This document shows positions 1-8,621 of a stretch of 39,450 nt of DNA, piece after piece. Each line of letters opens with the position of its first letter. Within the stretch, counting starts at the first letter, position 1. A program made the position numbers and the translations under genes. This stretch comes from Citrobacter gillenii (GTDB taxonomy: Bacteria; Pseudomonadota; Gammaproteobacteria; Enterobacterales; Enterobacteriaceae), in the NCBI RefSeq assembly GCF_013337685.1, contig NZ_SUQN01000014.1:1-39450 (forward strand), written 5' to 3'. Below the pieces are notes generated by a model that ran no database searches, was not told where the DNA came from, and saw only the letters and a program-made list of their open reading frames with translations.

Positions 1-67
1 TGATAGCCTGGAGGAATAAGCGGAGGGGATTGCGAAGCAACAATTTTCCGTGCCGGGAGCCGGGATT

Positions 68-96
68 GTCAAGGGTGCGGCGATAGCACCCTTGAC
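68..96. other. Perfect 11-bp inverted repeat
   Basis: GTCAAGGGTGC at 68-78 pairs perfectly with GCACCCTTGAC at 86-96 around a 7-nt loop. No T-run follows on either strand, so a classic intrinsic terminator is not supported. It may be an mRNA 3'-end stabilising stem of a gene left of the window (putP lies there in E. coli) or a protein-binding site. The rest of 1-231 shows no coding region that I can support. Confidence 0.5.
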
Positions 97-231
97 ACGT
101 TCACTGGCCTTCAAGGCATAGAAAAACGATGAACATGAGGTGAACGGAACCTTTCTCTGAGATAGCATGTTCATTACCTCCGGCAGCACATGTTGATACC
201 TTCTGAAAACGTGTCGTTAACTGAATAACAT

Positions 232-252
232 AGCGCCGCGTGCGGGCTTTTT
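232..252 (+). terminator. Possible intrinsic terminator
   Basis: A six-pair stem with one bulged G (AGC-g-CCG at 232-238, CGTG loop, CGGGCT at 243-248) runs into a T-tract ending at 252. It would end transcription coming from the left before the efeU promoter region. The stem is short and bulged, so this is tentative. Confidence 0.4.
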
Positions 253-345
253 ATGCCGCTTCGCAAAATCACAGTAACCCTTATCAGACTAACTGTTTAC
301 ATTAAGTCATCATTCTCAAAACATTCTTCTTGAGTTTTTATTTTC

Positions 346-364
346 TGTAATGATAATCACTATC
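346..364. promoter_or_regulatory. Fur box upstream of efeU
   Basis: The 19 bases at 346-364 match the Fur consensus GATAATGATAATCATTATC at 16 of 19 positions by eye. The site is about 60 bp upstream of the efeU start. Iron-dependent Fur repression of efeUOB is established in E. coli, so this site probably controls the operon here as well. Confidence 0.8.
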
Positions 365-423
365 ACTGTAATTTACTTTTCTTTTCACGAGTTGACTGAG
401 AATAACGTTTAAGGGTGCTTCGC

Positions 424-1257
424 ATGTTTGTTCCATTTCTGATTATGTTGCGCGAAGGCCTAGAGGCCGCGCTGATTGTCAGCCTGATAGCCAGTTACCT
501 GAAACGGACTCAGCGCGGTCGCTGGATTGGCGTAATGTGGATTGGTGTTCTACTGGCGGCGGCGCTATGCCTGGCGCTGGGGATTTTCATCAATGAAACT
601 ACCGGTGAATTTCCGCAAAAAGAGCAGGAGCTGTTTGAAGGGATTGTGGCAGTGATTGCCGTGGTGATCCTCACCTGGATGGTCTTCTGGATGCGTAAAG
701 TTTCGCGCAACGTCAAAGTTCAACTGGAGCAGGCGGTCGATAACGCGTTACAGCGTGGCAATCATCACGGATGGGCGCTGGTGATGATGGTCTTTTTTGC
801 CGTCGCTCGTGAAGGCCTGGAGTCGGTTTTCTTTCTGCTGGCGGCCTTTCAGCAGGATGTGGGTATCTGGCCACCGGTTGGGGCGATGCTGGGACTGGCA
901 ACAGCCGTCGTTCTGGGCTACCTGATATATCTCGGCGGGATCAGACTGAATCTCGGGGCCTTCTTCAAATGGACCAGCTTGTTCATTTTGCTGGTGGCCG
1001 CAGGTCTTGCCGCCGGAGCCATTCGCGCGTTCCACGAAGCCGGGTTATGGAATCATTTCCAGGATGTGGCATTTGATCTGAGCAGCGTGCTGTCGACGCA
1101 CTCGCTGTTTGGCACGCTGATGGAAGGGATTTTTGGTTACCAGGAAGCGCCAAGTGTCAGTGAGGTTGCCGTCTGGTTTATCTACCTGATCCCGGCACTG
1201 ATTATGTTTGCATTACCGCCTCGTTCAGGCTCTACGGCGTCTCGTACTGCACCCTGA
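424..1257 (+). CDS. efeU: Ferrous iron permease EfeU
   Basis: Inner-membrane Fe(II)/Fe(III) permease of the EfeUOB uptake system, in the OFeT/Ftr1 family. The 277-residue product is close to the usual E. coli length. It shows the family iron-binding REGLE signature twice, in LREGLEAAL near the N-terminus and AREGLESVF near residue 125, inside hydrophobic helices; about seven membrane segments are visible. The start is the ATG at 424, eight bases after an AAGGG ribosome site, in preference to an in-frame GTG at 415. It is the first gene of efeUOB, with efeO 58 bp downstream and a Fur box upstream. The frame is open throughout, unlike the frameshifted efeU of E. coli K-12. Confidence 0.96.
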   Translation: MFVPFLIMLREGLEAALIVSLIASYLKRTQRGRWIGVMWIGVLLAAALCLALGIFINETTGEFPQKEQELFEGIVAVIAVVILTWMVFWMRKVSRNVKVQLEQAVDNALQRGNHHGWALVMMVFFAVAREGLESVFFLLAAFQQDVGIWPPVGAMLGLATAVVLGYLIYLGGIRLNLGAFFKWTSLFILLVAAGLAAGAIRAFHEAGLWNHFQDVAFDLSSVLSTHSLFGTLMEGIFGYQEAPSVSEVAVWFIYLIPALIMFALPPRSGSTASRTAP

Positions 1258-1315
1258 TAACAACGCGACGCAGAATATCATTTAGTTACAACATACTTAT
1301 TTATAGGGATAGGTC

Positions 1316-2443
1316 ATGACGATTAACTTTCGCCGTAGTGCGCTGCAGCTGGGTATGGCTGCGCTGTTTACTTCTGCTTTTGCCTCACACGCCGCAGATA
1401 TTCCCAAGGTCAACGTCACGGTTAACGACAAACAGTGTGAACCGATGACAATCACGGTTAATGCCGGAAAAACCCAGTTCATTATCCAGAACCACAGTCA
1501 GAAAGCGCTGGAGTGGGAAATCCTCAAAGGCGTGATGGTGGTGGAAGAGCGTGAAAATATTGCGCCGGGCTTTAGCCAGAAAATGACCGCCAACCTGCAA
1601 CCTGGCGAATATGATATGACCTGCGGCCTGCTGACGAACCCGAAAGGGAAGCTGATCGTCAAGGGCAGCGCAACGGCAGATGCGGCACAGAGTGACGCCC
1701 TGCTGAGCCTGAGCGGTGCAATTACCGAATACAAAGCCTATGTAACCGCAGAAACCGCACAGCTGGTGGCGGGGACCAAAGCATTTACAGATGCCATTAA
1801 AGCCGGGGATATCGAGAAGGCTAAATCCCTGTATGCGCCGACGCGCCAGCATTATGAACGTATTGAACCGATTGCTGAGCTGTTCTCTGACCTCGATGGC
1901 AGCATCGATGCACGTGAAGATGATTACGAGCAAAAGGCCGCCGATCCTAAATTCACCGGCTTCCACCGTCTGGAAAAAGCGCTGTTTGGCGACAATACCA
2001 CCAAGGGGATGGATAAATACGCCGACCAGTTGAACACCGACGTTATCGACCTGCAAACGCGCATCAGTGAACTGGCCTTCCCACCGTCTAAAGTGGTTGG
2101 CGGAGCGGCGGGTCTGATTGAAGAAGTGGCCGCCAGTAAAATTAGCGGCGAAGAAGATCGCTACAGCCACACCGACCTGTGGGATTTCCAGGCCAACGTC
2201 GATGGCGCGCAGAAAATTGTCGATCTCCTGCGTCCTCAACTGCAAAAATCCAATGCTGAACTGCTGGCAAAAGTGGATGCGAACTTCAAAAAAGTCGATA
2301 GCATCCTGAGCAAGTATCGCACCAAAGACGGGTTTGAAACTTACGACAAACTGACCGATGCTGACCGCAACGCGCTGAAAGGACCGATTACGACGCTGGC
2401 AGAAGATTTGTCGCAATTACGCGGCGTACTGGGTCTGGATTAA
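1316..2443 (+). CDS. efeO: Periplasmic iron-binding protein EfeO
   Basis: Periplasmic component of EfeUOB, thought to bind iron and pass it to EfeU. The 375-residue protein starts with a Sec signal peptide ending near ASHA-ADI. A cupredoxin-like domain follows at about residues 30-118, with conserved Cys, Glu and Met (for example DKQCEP and MTCG). The rest is a helical M75 peptidase-like domain with the HXXE metal motif HRLE at residues 217-220. A GGGATAGG ribosome site precedes the ATG. It lies between efeU and efeB, only 5 bp ahead of efeB, in one apparent operon. Confidence 0.96.
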   Translation: MTINFRRSALQLGMAALFTSAFASHAADIPKVNVTVNDKQCEPMTITVNAGKTQFIIQNHSQKALEWEILKGVMVVEERENIAPGFSQKMTANLQPGEYDMTCGLLTNPKGKLIVKGSATADAAQSDALLSLSGAITEYKAYVTAETAQLVAGTKAFTDAIKAGDIEKAKSLYAPTRQHYERIEPIAELFSDLDGSIDAREDDYEQKAADPKFTGFHRLEKALFGDNTTKGMDKYADQLNTDVIDLQTRISELAFPPSKVVGGAAGLIEEVAASKISGEEDRYSHTDLWDFQANVDGAQKIVDLLRPQLQKSNAELLAKVDANFKKVDSILSKYRTKDGFETYDKLTDADRNALKGPITTLAEDLSQLRGVLGLD

Positions 2444-2448
2444 GCATA

Positions 2449-3732
2449 ATGCAACAAGATAATGAAAACGGCGTGAGTGAACCCTCACGCCGACGTCTGT
2501 TGAAGGGCATGGGAGCATTGGGCGGCGCGCTGGCACTGGCGGGCGGCTGTCCGGTTGCGCATGCGCAAAAACCGCACAGTGCGCCGGGCACTCTGTCACC
2601 CAATGCGCGCGATGATGTACAGCCCTTTTATGGACCGCATCAGGCGGGGATCCTGACGCCGCAGCAGGCCTCGATGATGCTGGTGGCATTTGATGTCCTC
2701 GCCAGCGACAAAGCAGATCTTGAACGTCTGTTCCGTTTACTGACCCATCGCTTTGCGTTCCTGACCACCGGCGGCCCGGCCCCAGAAACGCCGAATCCGC
2801 GCTTGCCGCCAATGGACTCCGGCATTCTGGGGGCTTACATTGCCCCGGACAACCTGACGATGACGTTGTCGGTCGGCCATTCACTGTTTGATGAGCGCTA
2901 TGGCCTGAAAACACAAATGCCAAAAACACTGCAAAAAATGACGCGCTTCCCGAATGATTCGCTGGATGCGGCGCTGTGCCACGGGGATCTGCTGTTACAG
3001 ATTTGCGCCAACACGCAGGACACCGTTATTCACGCGTTGCGCGATATCATCAAGCACACGCCGGATTTGCTCAGCGTGCGCTGGAAGCGAGAGGGATTTA
3101 TCTCCGATCATGCTGCACGCAGTAAAGGCAAAGAAACCCCGGTAAATTTACTCGGTTTTAAAGACGGGACCGCGAACCCGGATGGTACTGATGAAAAGCT
3201 GATGCAAAACGTGGTGTGGGTCACGGCCGATCAGGGCGAGCCTGCATGGGCGGTAGGGGGCAGCTATCAGGCGGTGAGACTTATTCAGTTTCGCGTGGAG
3301 TTCTGGGATCGCACGCCGCTTAAAGAGCAGCAAACCATTTTTGGGCGCGATAAACAGACCGGCGCTCCGCTGGGAATGCAGCATGAGCATGATGTACCGG
3401 ACTATGCCAATGATCCTGAAGGTGAGGTGATTGCGCTCGACAGCCATATCCGGCTGGCGAACCCGCGGACCAAAGAGACCGAATCCAGCCTGATGATGCG
3501 TCGTGGCTACAGCTATTCGCTCGGTGTGACGCAATCTGGACAGCTGGATATGGGGCTGCTGTTCGTATGCTATCAACACGATCTGCAGAAAGGTTTTTTG
3601 GCCGTACAGAAACGCCTGAACGGTGAAGCGTTGGAGGAGTACGTTAAGCCGATTGGCGGCGGTTACTTCTTTGCTTTACCGGGCGTAAAAACACCGGACC
3701 ACTACCTCGGACAATCTCTGCTACAAGCCTGA
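2449..3732 (+). CDS. efeB: Deferrochelatase/peroxidase EfeB (DyP-type, Tat-exported)
   Basis: Haem peroxidase of the dye-decolorising family, exported folded to the periplasm. It acts with EfeO and EfeU in iron uptake; haem deferrochelation has also been reported for the E. coli protein. The N-terminus has a twin-arginine signal ([10 protein letters not shown]) followed by a hydrophobic stretch. The DyP motif GXXDG is present as GFKDG at about residues 236-240, and the likely proximal haem histidine lies in SHIRLANPR near residue 333. Length is 427 residues against 423 in E. coli. The gene follows efeO by 5 bp and is closed by a GC-rich hairpin. Confidence 0.96.
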   Translation: MQQDNENGVSEPSRRRLLKGMGALGGALALAGGCPVAHAQKPHSAPGTLSPNARDDVQPFYGPHQAGILTPQQASMMLVAFDVLASDKADLERLFRLLTHRFAFLTTGGPAPETPNPRLPPMDSGILGAYIAPDNLTMTLSVGHSLFDERYGLKTQMPKTLQKMTRFPNDSLDAALCHGDLLLQICANTQDTVIHALRDIIKHTPDLLSVRWKREGFISDHAARSKGKETPVNLLGFKDGTANPDGTDEKLMQNVVWVTADQGEPAWAVGGSYQAVRLIQFRVEFWDRTPLKEQQTIFGRDKQTGAPLGMQHEHDVPDYANDPEGEVIALDSHIRLANPRTKETESSLMMRRGYSYSLGVTQSGQLDMGLLFVCYQHDLQKGFLAVQKRLNGEALEEYVKPIGGGYFFALPGVKTPDHYLGQSLLQA

Positions 3733-3738
3733 TTCCCG

Positions 3739-3762
3739 TGCCCCGCGCCTGTGCGGGGCAAT
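3739..3762 (+). terminator. Hairpin after efeB
   Basis: TGCCCCGC at 3739-3746 pairs with GCGGGGCA at 3753-3760 around a 6-nt loop, directly after the efeB stop. The following T-run is weak (ATTCCT), so termination may be inefficient. Confidence 0.6.
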
Positions 3763-3836
3763 TCCTCACATGTTGACCTGATACAGCGATGAACGAAAAA
3801 ATTAATTTTTGTGATACGTGCTGCAGTGAAATAATT

Positions 3837-3876
3837 CTGTCATCTCTCTGTAAGAGACTGTTGCCAACGATAAGAT
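3837..3876 (+). promoter_or_regulatory. Pho box and -10 of the phoH promoter
   Basis: Two PhoB half-sites are visible: CTGTCAT at 3837-3843 (perfect) and CTGTAAG at 3848-3854 (5 of 7), with the standard 4-bp spacer. A plausible -10 TAAGAT is at 3871-3876. Phosphate-starvation control of phoH by PhoB is established in E. coli. Transcription would start near 3883, giving a leader of about 380 nt before phoH. Confidence 0.75.
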
Positions 3877-3991
3877 GGAATTTAGTTAACAATAAGTAAA
3901 AATATTGTTGCATTGAGAATAAATTCTGTTGTACTTATATGTAACAGCGGTAGTTCCCGGCAGTGATAGTCATTCACTATGGAGATCGCGA

Positions 3992-4285
3992 ATGGTAACG
4001 TCCTGTATTGGACAGGTTTCTTACATTATCACCACCTTACGCGGACGTTTCTCTTCCGGTAGCCATCTCGTCACCGCTAAATTCCCCTCTCTTCCACATC
4101 TTATCCTTGTTACTGACGCCTTATACGGTGCGCGTAGCCGTGTGTGGTGTCTTATTCGTAGGCAAGCAATGGCTTACAAGGAAGCCAACCCTCAGATGTT
4201 CGTGCGCATAATCGTGCCGAAGATGGCGCGTGTGATGTATACCTACAACTCAAGGTGCTATCCATGGGAAGACAAAAAGCAGTGA
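3992..4285 (+). CDS. Leader ORF overlapping phoH (unconfirmed)
   Basis: A 97-codon ORF lies in the long phoH leader. Its ATG at 3992 has a GGAG ribosome site 7 bases upstream, and its TGA lies inside phoH, overlapping it by 22 nt. Relative to this ORF phoH is in the -1 frame, and the overlap holds AAAAAG at 4274-4279 in register (AAA AAG). The product is basic with no domain I recognise. It may be a translational-coupling leader peptide, the N-terminal part of a longer frameshifted PhoH, or chance. I recall E. coli K-12 PhoH being listed at 354 residues, about 92 more than the conserved core, which makes this leader worth comparing. Confidence 0.4.
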   Translation: MVTSCIGQVSYIITTLRGRFSSGSHLVTAKFPSLPHLILVTDALYGARSRVWCLIRRQAMAYKEANPQMFVRIIVPKMARVMYTYNSRCYPWEDKKQ

Positions 4286-5052
4286 TCAAAGCTCGTCGTG
4301 AAGCAAAACGTGTGCTGAGACGGGATTCGCGTAGCCATAAACAACGTGAAGATGAATCGGTCACCTCGCTTGTGCAGATGGGCGGCGTAGAAGCGATTGG
4401 TATGGCGCGTGACAGTCGCGATGCCACACCTATCACGGCGCGAAATGAGGCTCAGGCGCACTACCTGAATGCTATTGAGAGTAAACAGCTGATCTTCGCC
4501 ACCGGTGAAGCCGGGTGTGGTAAAACCTGGATCAGCGCGGCAAAAGCAGCAGAGGCTCTGATCCACAAAGATGTGGACCGGATCATTGTCACCCGTCCAG
4601 TTCTGCAAGCTGATGAAGATCTCGGCTTCTTACCTGGAGATGTTTCCGAGAAGTTTGCTCCCTATTTTCGCCCGGTGTATGACGTGCTGGTAAAACGTCT
4701 GGGTGCCTCCTTTATGCAATATTGCCTGCGACCTGAGATTGGGAAGGTAGAAATCGCGCCGTTCGCGTATATGCGCGGACGGACATTTGAAAATGCCGTT
4801 GTCATTCTCGACGAGGCTCAGAATGTCACTGCTGCGCAGATGAAGATGTTTTTGACGCGTCTCGGGGAGAATGTGACGGTAATTGTGAACGGGGATATTA
4901 CCCAGTGCGATTTACCGGCGCATGTTCGATCCGGACTAAACGATGCGCTGGCCCGCTTCGAAGAAGATGACATGATTGGAATCGTTCGTTTCAATAAAGA
5001 TGATTGCGTTCGCTCGGCGCTTTGTCAGCGGACGCTTAACGCTTACAGCTGA
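4264..5052 (+). CDS. phoH: PhoH family ATPase
   Basis: Cytoplasmic P-loop ATPase of the phosphate regulon; its exact task is not settled, and RNA-related roles have been proposed for the family. The 262-residue product has Walker A GEAGCGKT at 81-88 and Walker B VVILDEAQN near 179-187. A basic N-terminus (KARREAKRVLRR) precedes the ATPase core. The start is the ATG at 4264 with AAGG 8 bases upstream; an in-frame GTG at 4255 is less likely. A Pho box lies about 410 bp upstream. A strong terminator follows the stop. Confidence 0.94.
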   Translation: MGRQKAVIKARREAKRVLRRDSRSHKQREDESVTSLVQMGGVEAIGMARDSRDATPITARNEAQAHYLNAIESKQLIFATGEAGCGKTWISAAKAAEALIHKDVDRIIVTRPVLQADEDLGFLPGDVSEKFAPYFRPVYDVLVKRLGASFMQYCLRPEIGKVEIAPFAYMRGRTFENAVVILDEAQNVTAAQMKMFLTRLGENVTVIVNGDITQCDLPAHVRSGLNDALARFEEDDMIGIVRFNKDDCVRSALCQRTLNAYS

Positions 5053-5068
5053 TAGGTTCTGCGTCTTC

Positions 5069-5098
5069 AAGGCCCGGGGAACCGGGCTTTGTTTTTTT
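5069..5098 (+). terminator. Intrinsic terminator of phoH
   Basis: A nine-pair stem (5069-5077 with 5082-5090, including one G-T pair) is capped by a GGAA tetraloop and followed by a run of seven Ts. Confidence 0.9.
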
Positions 5099-5154
5099 AT
5101 AAGCAGGGATAATCGTTTATATGCATATAAAAAACACAGACACGCTTCTTTGCA

Positions 5155-5231
5155 GGATGCCTGATGGCGCTTCGCTTATCCGGCCTACGGGGATTTCGTT
5201 GTCGGCCGGATAAGATGCTCGTATCGCATCC
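5155..5231. repeat. REP/BIME-type palindromic element
   Basis: CTTATCCGGCC at 5175-5185 is repeated in inverse orientation as GGCCGGATAAG at 5204-5214, flanked by GATGGCGCTTCG- and GATGC-type REP sequence. This is the usual enterobacterial REP motif. It sits between the phoH terminator and the serX terminator, where K-12 carries pga and other genes. Confidence 0.85.
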
Positions 5232-5248
5232 GCTATATTGCAACAGAC

Positions 5249-5277
5249 GAAAAAAAAGCCCGTACTTGCGTACGAGC
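5249..5277 (-). terminator. Intrinsic terminator of serX
   Basis: On the minus strand GCTCGTAC and GTACGGGC form a stem (5258-5265 with 5270-5277, one G-T pair) with a 4-nt loop, followed by at least seven Us. It lies 14 bp beyond the tRNA 3' end. Confidence 0.88.
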
Positions 5278-5290
5278 TCTTCTTCAAATA

Positions 5291-5378
5291 TGGCGGTGAG
5301 AGAGGGGTTCGAACCCTCGATACGTTGCCGTATACACACTTTCCAGGCGTGCTCCTTCAGCCACTCGGACACCTCACC
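5291..5378 (-). tRNA. serX: tRNA-Ser (GGA anticodon)
   Basis: An 88-nt class II tRNA on the minus strand. The 3' CCA is encoded (TGG at 5291-5293 on plus). The acceptor arm GGTGAGG pairs with CTCACC before GCCA, the T-loop GTTCGAACC is present, and the long variable arm typical of serine tRNA is visible. The anticodon GGA is complementary to 5342-5344. The position next to ghrA matches serX of E. coli. Confidence 0.97.
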
Positions 5379-5412
5379 GTATTGTTGTTCCTGCGTTAGC
5401 GGAACGGGCGCT

Positions 5413-5442
5413 AATGTAGGGGAAACACCGCCCCGACGTCAA
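5413..5442 (-). promoter_or_regulatory. serX promoter
   Basis: On the minus strand a -35 TTGACG (complement of 5437-5442) and a -10 TACATT (complement of 5413-5418) are 18 bp apart. The bases after the -10 are GC-rich (AGCGCCCG), the discriminator type linked to stringent control of stable RNA genes. Confidence 0.75.
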
Positions 5443-5610
5443 TCTACTTTTTAAAAAAAACGTGCATTTACACAAACTTCAAGCAACATGGGGCGTAAAT
5501 AAGCAAGAATTGCTTTTTTTGCCAGCATCCTAAAATTTGCTATTCTGATATTCCTTGGAAAATGATGATAAGTGCGAGAAAGTTCCGCATAACACTGCTC
5601 AGGAGTTAAT

Positions 5611-6549
5611 ATGGAAATACTTTTCTATCACCCGACATTCGATACGGCCTGGTGGCTGAAGGCACTGGCTAAGGCAATCCCAGGCGCAAATGTCCGTGAA
5701 TGGAAGCGGGGTGATAATGCGCATGCTGACTATGCCCTCGTCTGGCATCCACCGGTTGATATGCTGGCAGGTCGCAAGTTAAAAGCTGTTTTCGCGTTGG
5801 GCGCCGGCGTGGACTCTATCCTCAGCAAGCTAAAAGCCCACCCTGAAATGCTGGATGCGTCAATCCCGCTTTTCCGTCTGGAAGATACCGGTATGGGTCT
5901 GCAAATGCAGGAATATGCGGTGAGTCAGGTGCTGCACTGGTTTCGACGCTTTGATGACTATCAGGCGCTAAAAAGTCAGGCGAAATGGCAACCGCTGCAA
6001 GAGTATACCCGCGAAGAGTTTACTGTAGGGATTATGGGGGCAGGGGTATTAGGGGCTAAAGTGGCTGAGAGCCTGCAAGCATGGGGCTTCCCGCTGCGTT
6101 GCTGGAGTCGGACGCGTAAATCCTGGCCCGGTGTGGAAAGCTTTGCCGGTACCGCAGAGCTGGCGGCGTTCCTGAGCCAAACGCGGGTGCTGATTAATCT
6201 TCTGCCAAATACGGCAGAAACGGTAGGTATTATTAACACCGGGCTGCTGAATCAATTGCAGGATGGGGCGTACGTGCTTAACCTGGCACGCGGGGTTCAT
6301 CTGAAGGAAGACGATCTGCTGGCTGCGCTGAATACCGGAAAGTTGAAGGGCGCGATGCTGGACGTCTACAGCAGCGAGCCGCTACCGGAAAATAACCCTC
6401 TATGGAAACATCCGCGCGTGGCGATGACGCCGCATATTGCCGCCGTGACGCGTCCTGCAGAGGCCGTAGACTATATCTCACGCACCATTTTAAACCTTGA
6501 GAGTGGGAAAGCCGTAACGGGTCAAGTCGATCGCGTTAGGGGATATTGA
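5611..6549 (+). CDS. ghrA: Glyoxylate/hydroxypyruvate reductase A
   Basis: Cytoplasmic NADPH-dependent 2-hydroxyacid dehydrogenase that reduces glyoxylate to glycolate and hydroxypyruvate to glycerate. The 312-residue length equals E. coli GhrA. The dinucleotide-binding motif [13 protein letters not shown] lies near residue 140, the catalytic arginine in LNLARGVH, and the catalytic histidine in [12 protein letters not shown] near the C-terminus. AGGAG precedes the ATG by 5 bases. It is a single-gene unit: serX diverges upstream and a terminator follows. Confidence 0.96.
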   Translation: MEILFYHPTFDTAWWLKALAKAIPGANVREWKRGDNAHADYALVWHPPVDMLAGRKLKAVFALGAGVDSILSKLKAHPEMLDASIPLFRLEDTGMGLQMQEYAVSQVLHWFRRFDDYQALKSQAKWQPLQEYTREEFTVGIMGAGVLGAKVAESLQAWGFPLRCWSRTRKSWPGVESFAGTAELAAFLSQTRVLINLLPNTAETVGIINTGLLNQLQDGAYVLNLARGVHLKEDDLLAALNTGKLKGAMLDVYSSEPLPENNPLWKHPRVAMTPHIAAVTRPAEAVDYISRTILNLESGKAVTGQVDRVRGY

Positions 6550-6553
6550 TAAC

Positions 6554-6580
6554 AACCCGGCCAGCCGCCGGGTTTCGTCT
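6554..6580 (+). terminator. Terminator after ghrA
   Basis: AACCCGGC at 6554-6561 pairs with GCCGGGTT at 6567-6574, 5-nt loop, followed by a short interrupted T-run. Confidence 0.75.
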
Positions 6581-6653
6581 AAACACCGTCCTACAGCTCT
6601 AATTATTTAGGGTATTAATGGTGGAGATACCTGCTATCCTTGACGAAAAATGA

Positions 6654-7406
<753 letters not shown>

Positions 7407-7430
7407 TTGTGAACTAACTGGAATACAACA

Positions 7431-7985
7431 ATGAACGAGTTTTCTATCCTGTGTCGCGTCCTGGGATCGCTGTTTTACCGCCAACCGCAGGACCCGTTAC
7501 TGGTTCCTCTTTTTACCGTGATCGGTGAGGGTAAACTGTCAGCAAGTTGGCCACTGGAGCAAGATGAACTGCTAGCTCGCTTACAGAAAAGCTGTGATAT
7601 GCCGCAGGTGGCTGCAGATTATAACGCGCTGTTTGTCGGTGAAGAGTGTGCGGTGCCACCTTATCGCAGCGCTTGGGTCGAAGGTGCTAAGGAATCCGAT
7701 GTTCGCGCATTCCTTTCTGCGCGCGGCATGCCGTTGTCGGATACTCCTGCTGATCATATCGGCACATTGCTGCTGGCTGCGTCATGGCTTGAAGATCAGT
7801 CTGCTGAAGATGAAAGTGAAGCGCTGGAAACGTTATTCGTTGACTATCTGCTCCCGTGGTGTGACGCGTTCCTTGGCAAAGTGGAAGCGCATGCCAGTTC
7901 CCCATTCTGGCGTACCATGGCGCCGCTGACGCGCGATGCGATTGGCGCGATGTGGGACGAGTTGCAGGAAGATACAGAAGAGTAA
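7431..7985 (+). CDS. ycdY: TorD/DmsD-like chaperone YcdY
   Basis: A 184-residue all-helical protein of the TorD/NarJ redox-enzyme chaperone family. In E. coli YcdY is reported to assist zinc loading of YcdX rather than a molybdoenzyme, and the tight ycdX-ycdY arrangement here agrees. No signal peptide or membrane segment is seen; the C-terminus is acidic. Assignment rests on overall similarity and position. Confidence 0.93.
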   Translation: MNEFSILCRVLGSLFYRQPQDPLLVPLFTVIGEGKLSASWPLEQDELLARLQKSCDMPQVAADYNALFVGEECAVPPYRSAWVEGAKESDVRAFLSARGMPLSDTPADHIGTLLLAASWLEDQSAEDESEALETLFVDYLLPWCDAFLGKVEAHASSPFWRTMAPLTRDAIGAMWDELQEDTEE

Positions 7986-7986
7986 A

Positions 7987-8002
7987 TGTGATTTAAGTCA
8001 CT
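7987..8002. promoter_or_regulatory. Putative CRP site upstream of ycdZ
   Basis: TGTGA-TTTAAG-TCACT matches the CRP consensus TGTGA-N6-TCACA at 9 of 10 defined bases. It is about 85 bp upstream of the ycdZ start and just after the ycdY stop, suiting an activator site for a ycdZ promoter. Confidence 0.6.
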
Positions 8003-8086
8003 TTATTCTGCAACGCAATTTATCAGCTTGCATAAATTGTGTGCACGATCTCATTATCATGCCGTTTTTCTGCTAAGATGCGCGGC

Positions 8087-8569
8087 ATGAACATACTTCT
8101 TTCAATTGCAATCACAACGGGCATTCTCTCCGGTATCTGGGGATGGGTGGCCGTTTCTCTTGGTTTACTCAGTTGGGCTGGTTTTTTGGGTTGTACAGCC
8201 TATTTTGCCTGTCCGCAGAGTGGGCTGAAAGGGCTGTGGATCTCAGCGTGTACGCTGTTAAGCGGTGTGGTGTGGGCGTTGGTGATTATTAACGGTAGTG
8301 CGCTTGCCCCGCATATGGACATCATCGGCTATGTCATTACGGGGATTGTTGCCTTCTTGATGTGCATTCAGGCTAAGCAATGGTTGCTTTCATTTGTGCC
8401 GGGTACGTTTATTGGTGCATGTGCAACATTTGCAGGGCAGGGGGACTGGCGTCTGGTTCTGCCTTCGTTAGCAGTGGGACTGGTGTTTGGCTATGCAATG
8501 AAGAACAGCGGACTGTGGCTGGCGTCCCGCCGTGAAAACCGAGAATCACCTTCGTTGACCAGTAAATAA
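8087..8569 (+). CDS. ycdZ: Inner-membrane protein YcdZ (DUF1097)
   Basis: A 160-residue hydrophobic protein with about five membrane segments, of the DUF1097 family; function unknown. The start is placed at the ATG at 8087 (MNILLSIAITTG), matching the E. coli N-terminus. Upstream in-frame codons to 8039 would add a polar tail with no counterpart in E. coli as I recall it. The ribosome site is weak. The gene has its own candidate CRP site and a strong terminator, so it is probably monocistronic. Confidence 0.9.
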   Translation: MNILLSIAITTGILSGIWGWVAVSLGLLSWAGFLGCTAYFACPQSGLKGLWISACTLLSGVVWALVIINGSALAPHMDIIGYVITGIVAFLMCIQAKQWLLSFVPGTFIGACATFAGQGDWRLVLPSLAVGLVFGYAMKNSGLWLASRRENRESPSLTSK

Positions 8570-8573
8570 TAAA

Positions 8574-8597
8574 AAGCGTGAGGTTACCCTCACGCTT
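8574..8597. terminator. Bidirectional terminator between ycdZ and csgG
   Basis: AAGCGTGAGG pairs perfectly with CCTCACGCTT around TTAC. An A-rich left flank and a T-rich right flank allow termination of ycdZ on plus and of csgDEFG on minus. Confidence 0.88.
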
Positions 8598-8621
8598 GTC
8601 GTTGTCTTTTCATATTAAGTA

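Noticed and set aside
1385-2416. 343-codon open frame on the minus strand across efeO
   Set aside because: It lies fully inside efeO, whose product is clearly recognised; the opposite frame gives no family signal.
3148-3579. 143-codon minus-strand frame in efeB
   Set aside because: Overlaps the conserved haem-binding part of efeB; no independent support.
5155-5400. tRNA-linked prophage or island next to serX
   Set aside because: No integrase, no repeated copy of the tRNA 3' end, and the neighbours are core genes on both sides.
5097-5454. Open frames on both strands over serX
   Set aside because: They read through a tRNA gene, a terminator and a REP element; the sequence is explained by these.
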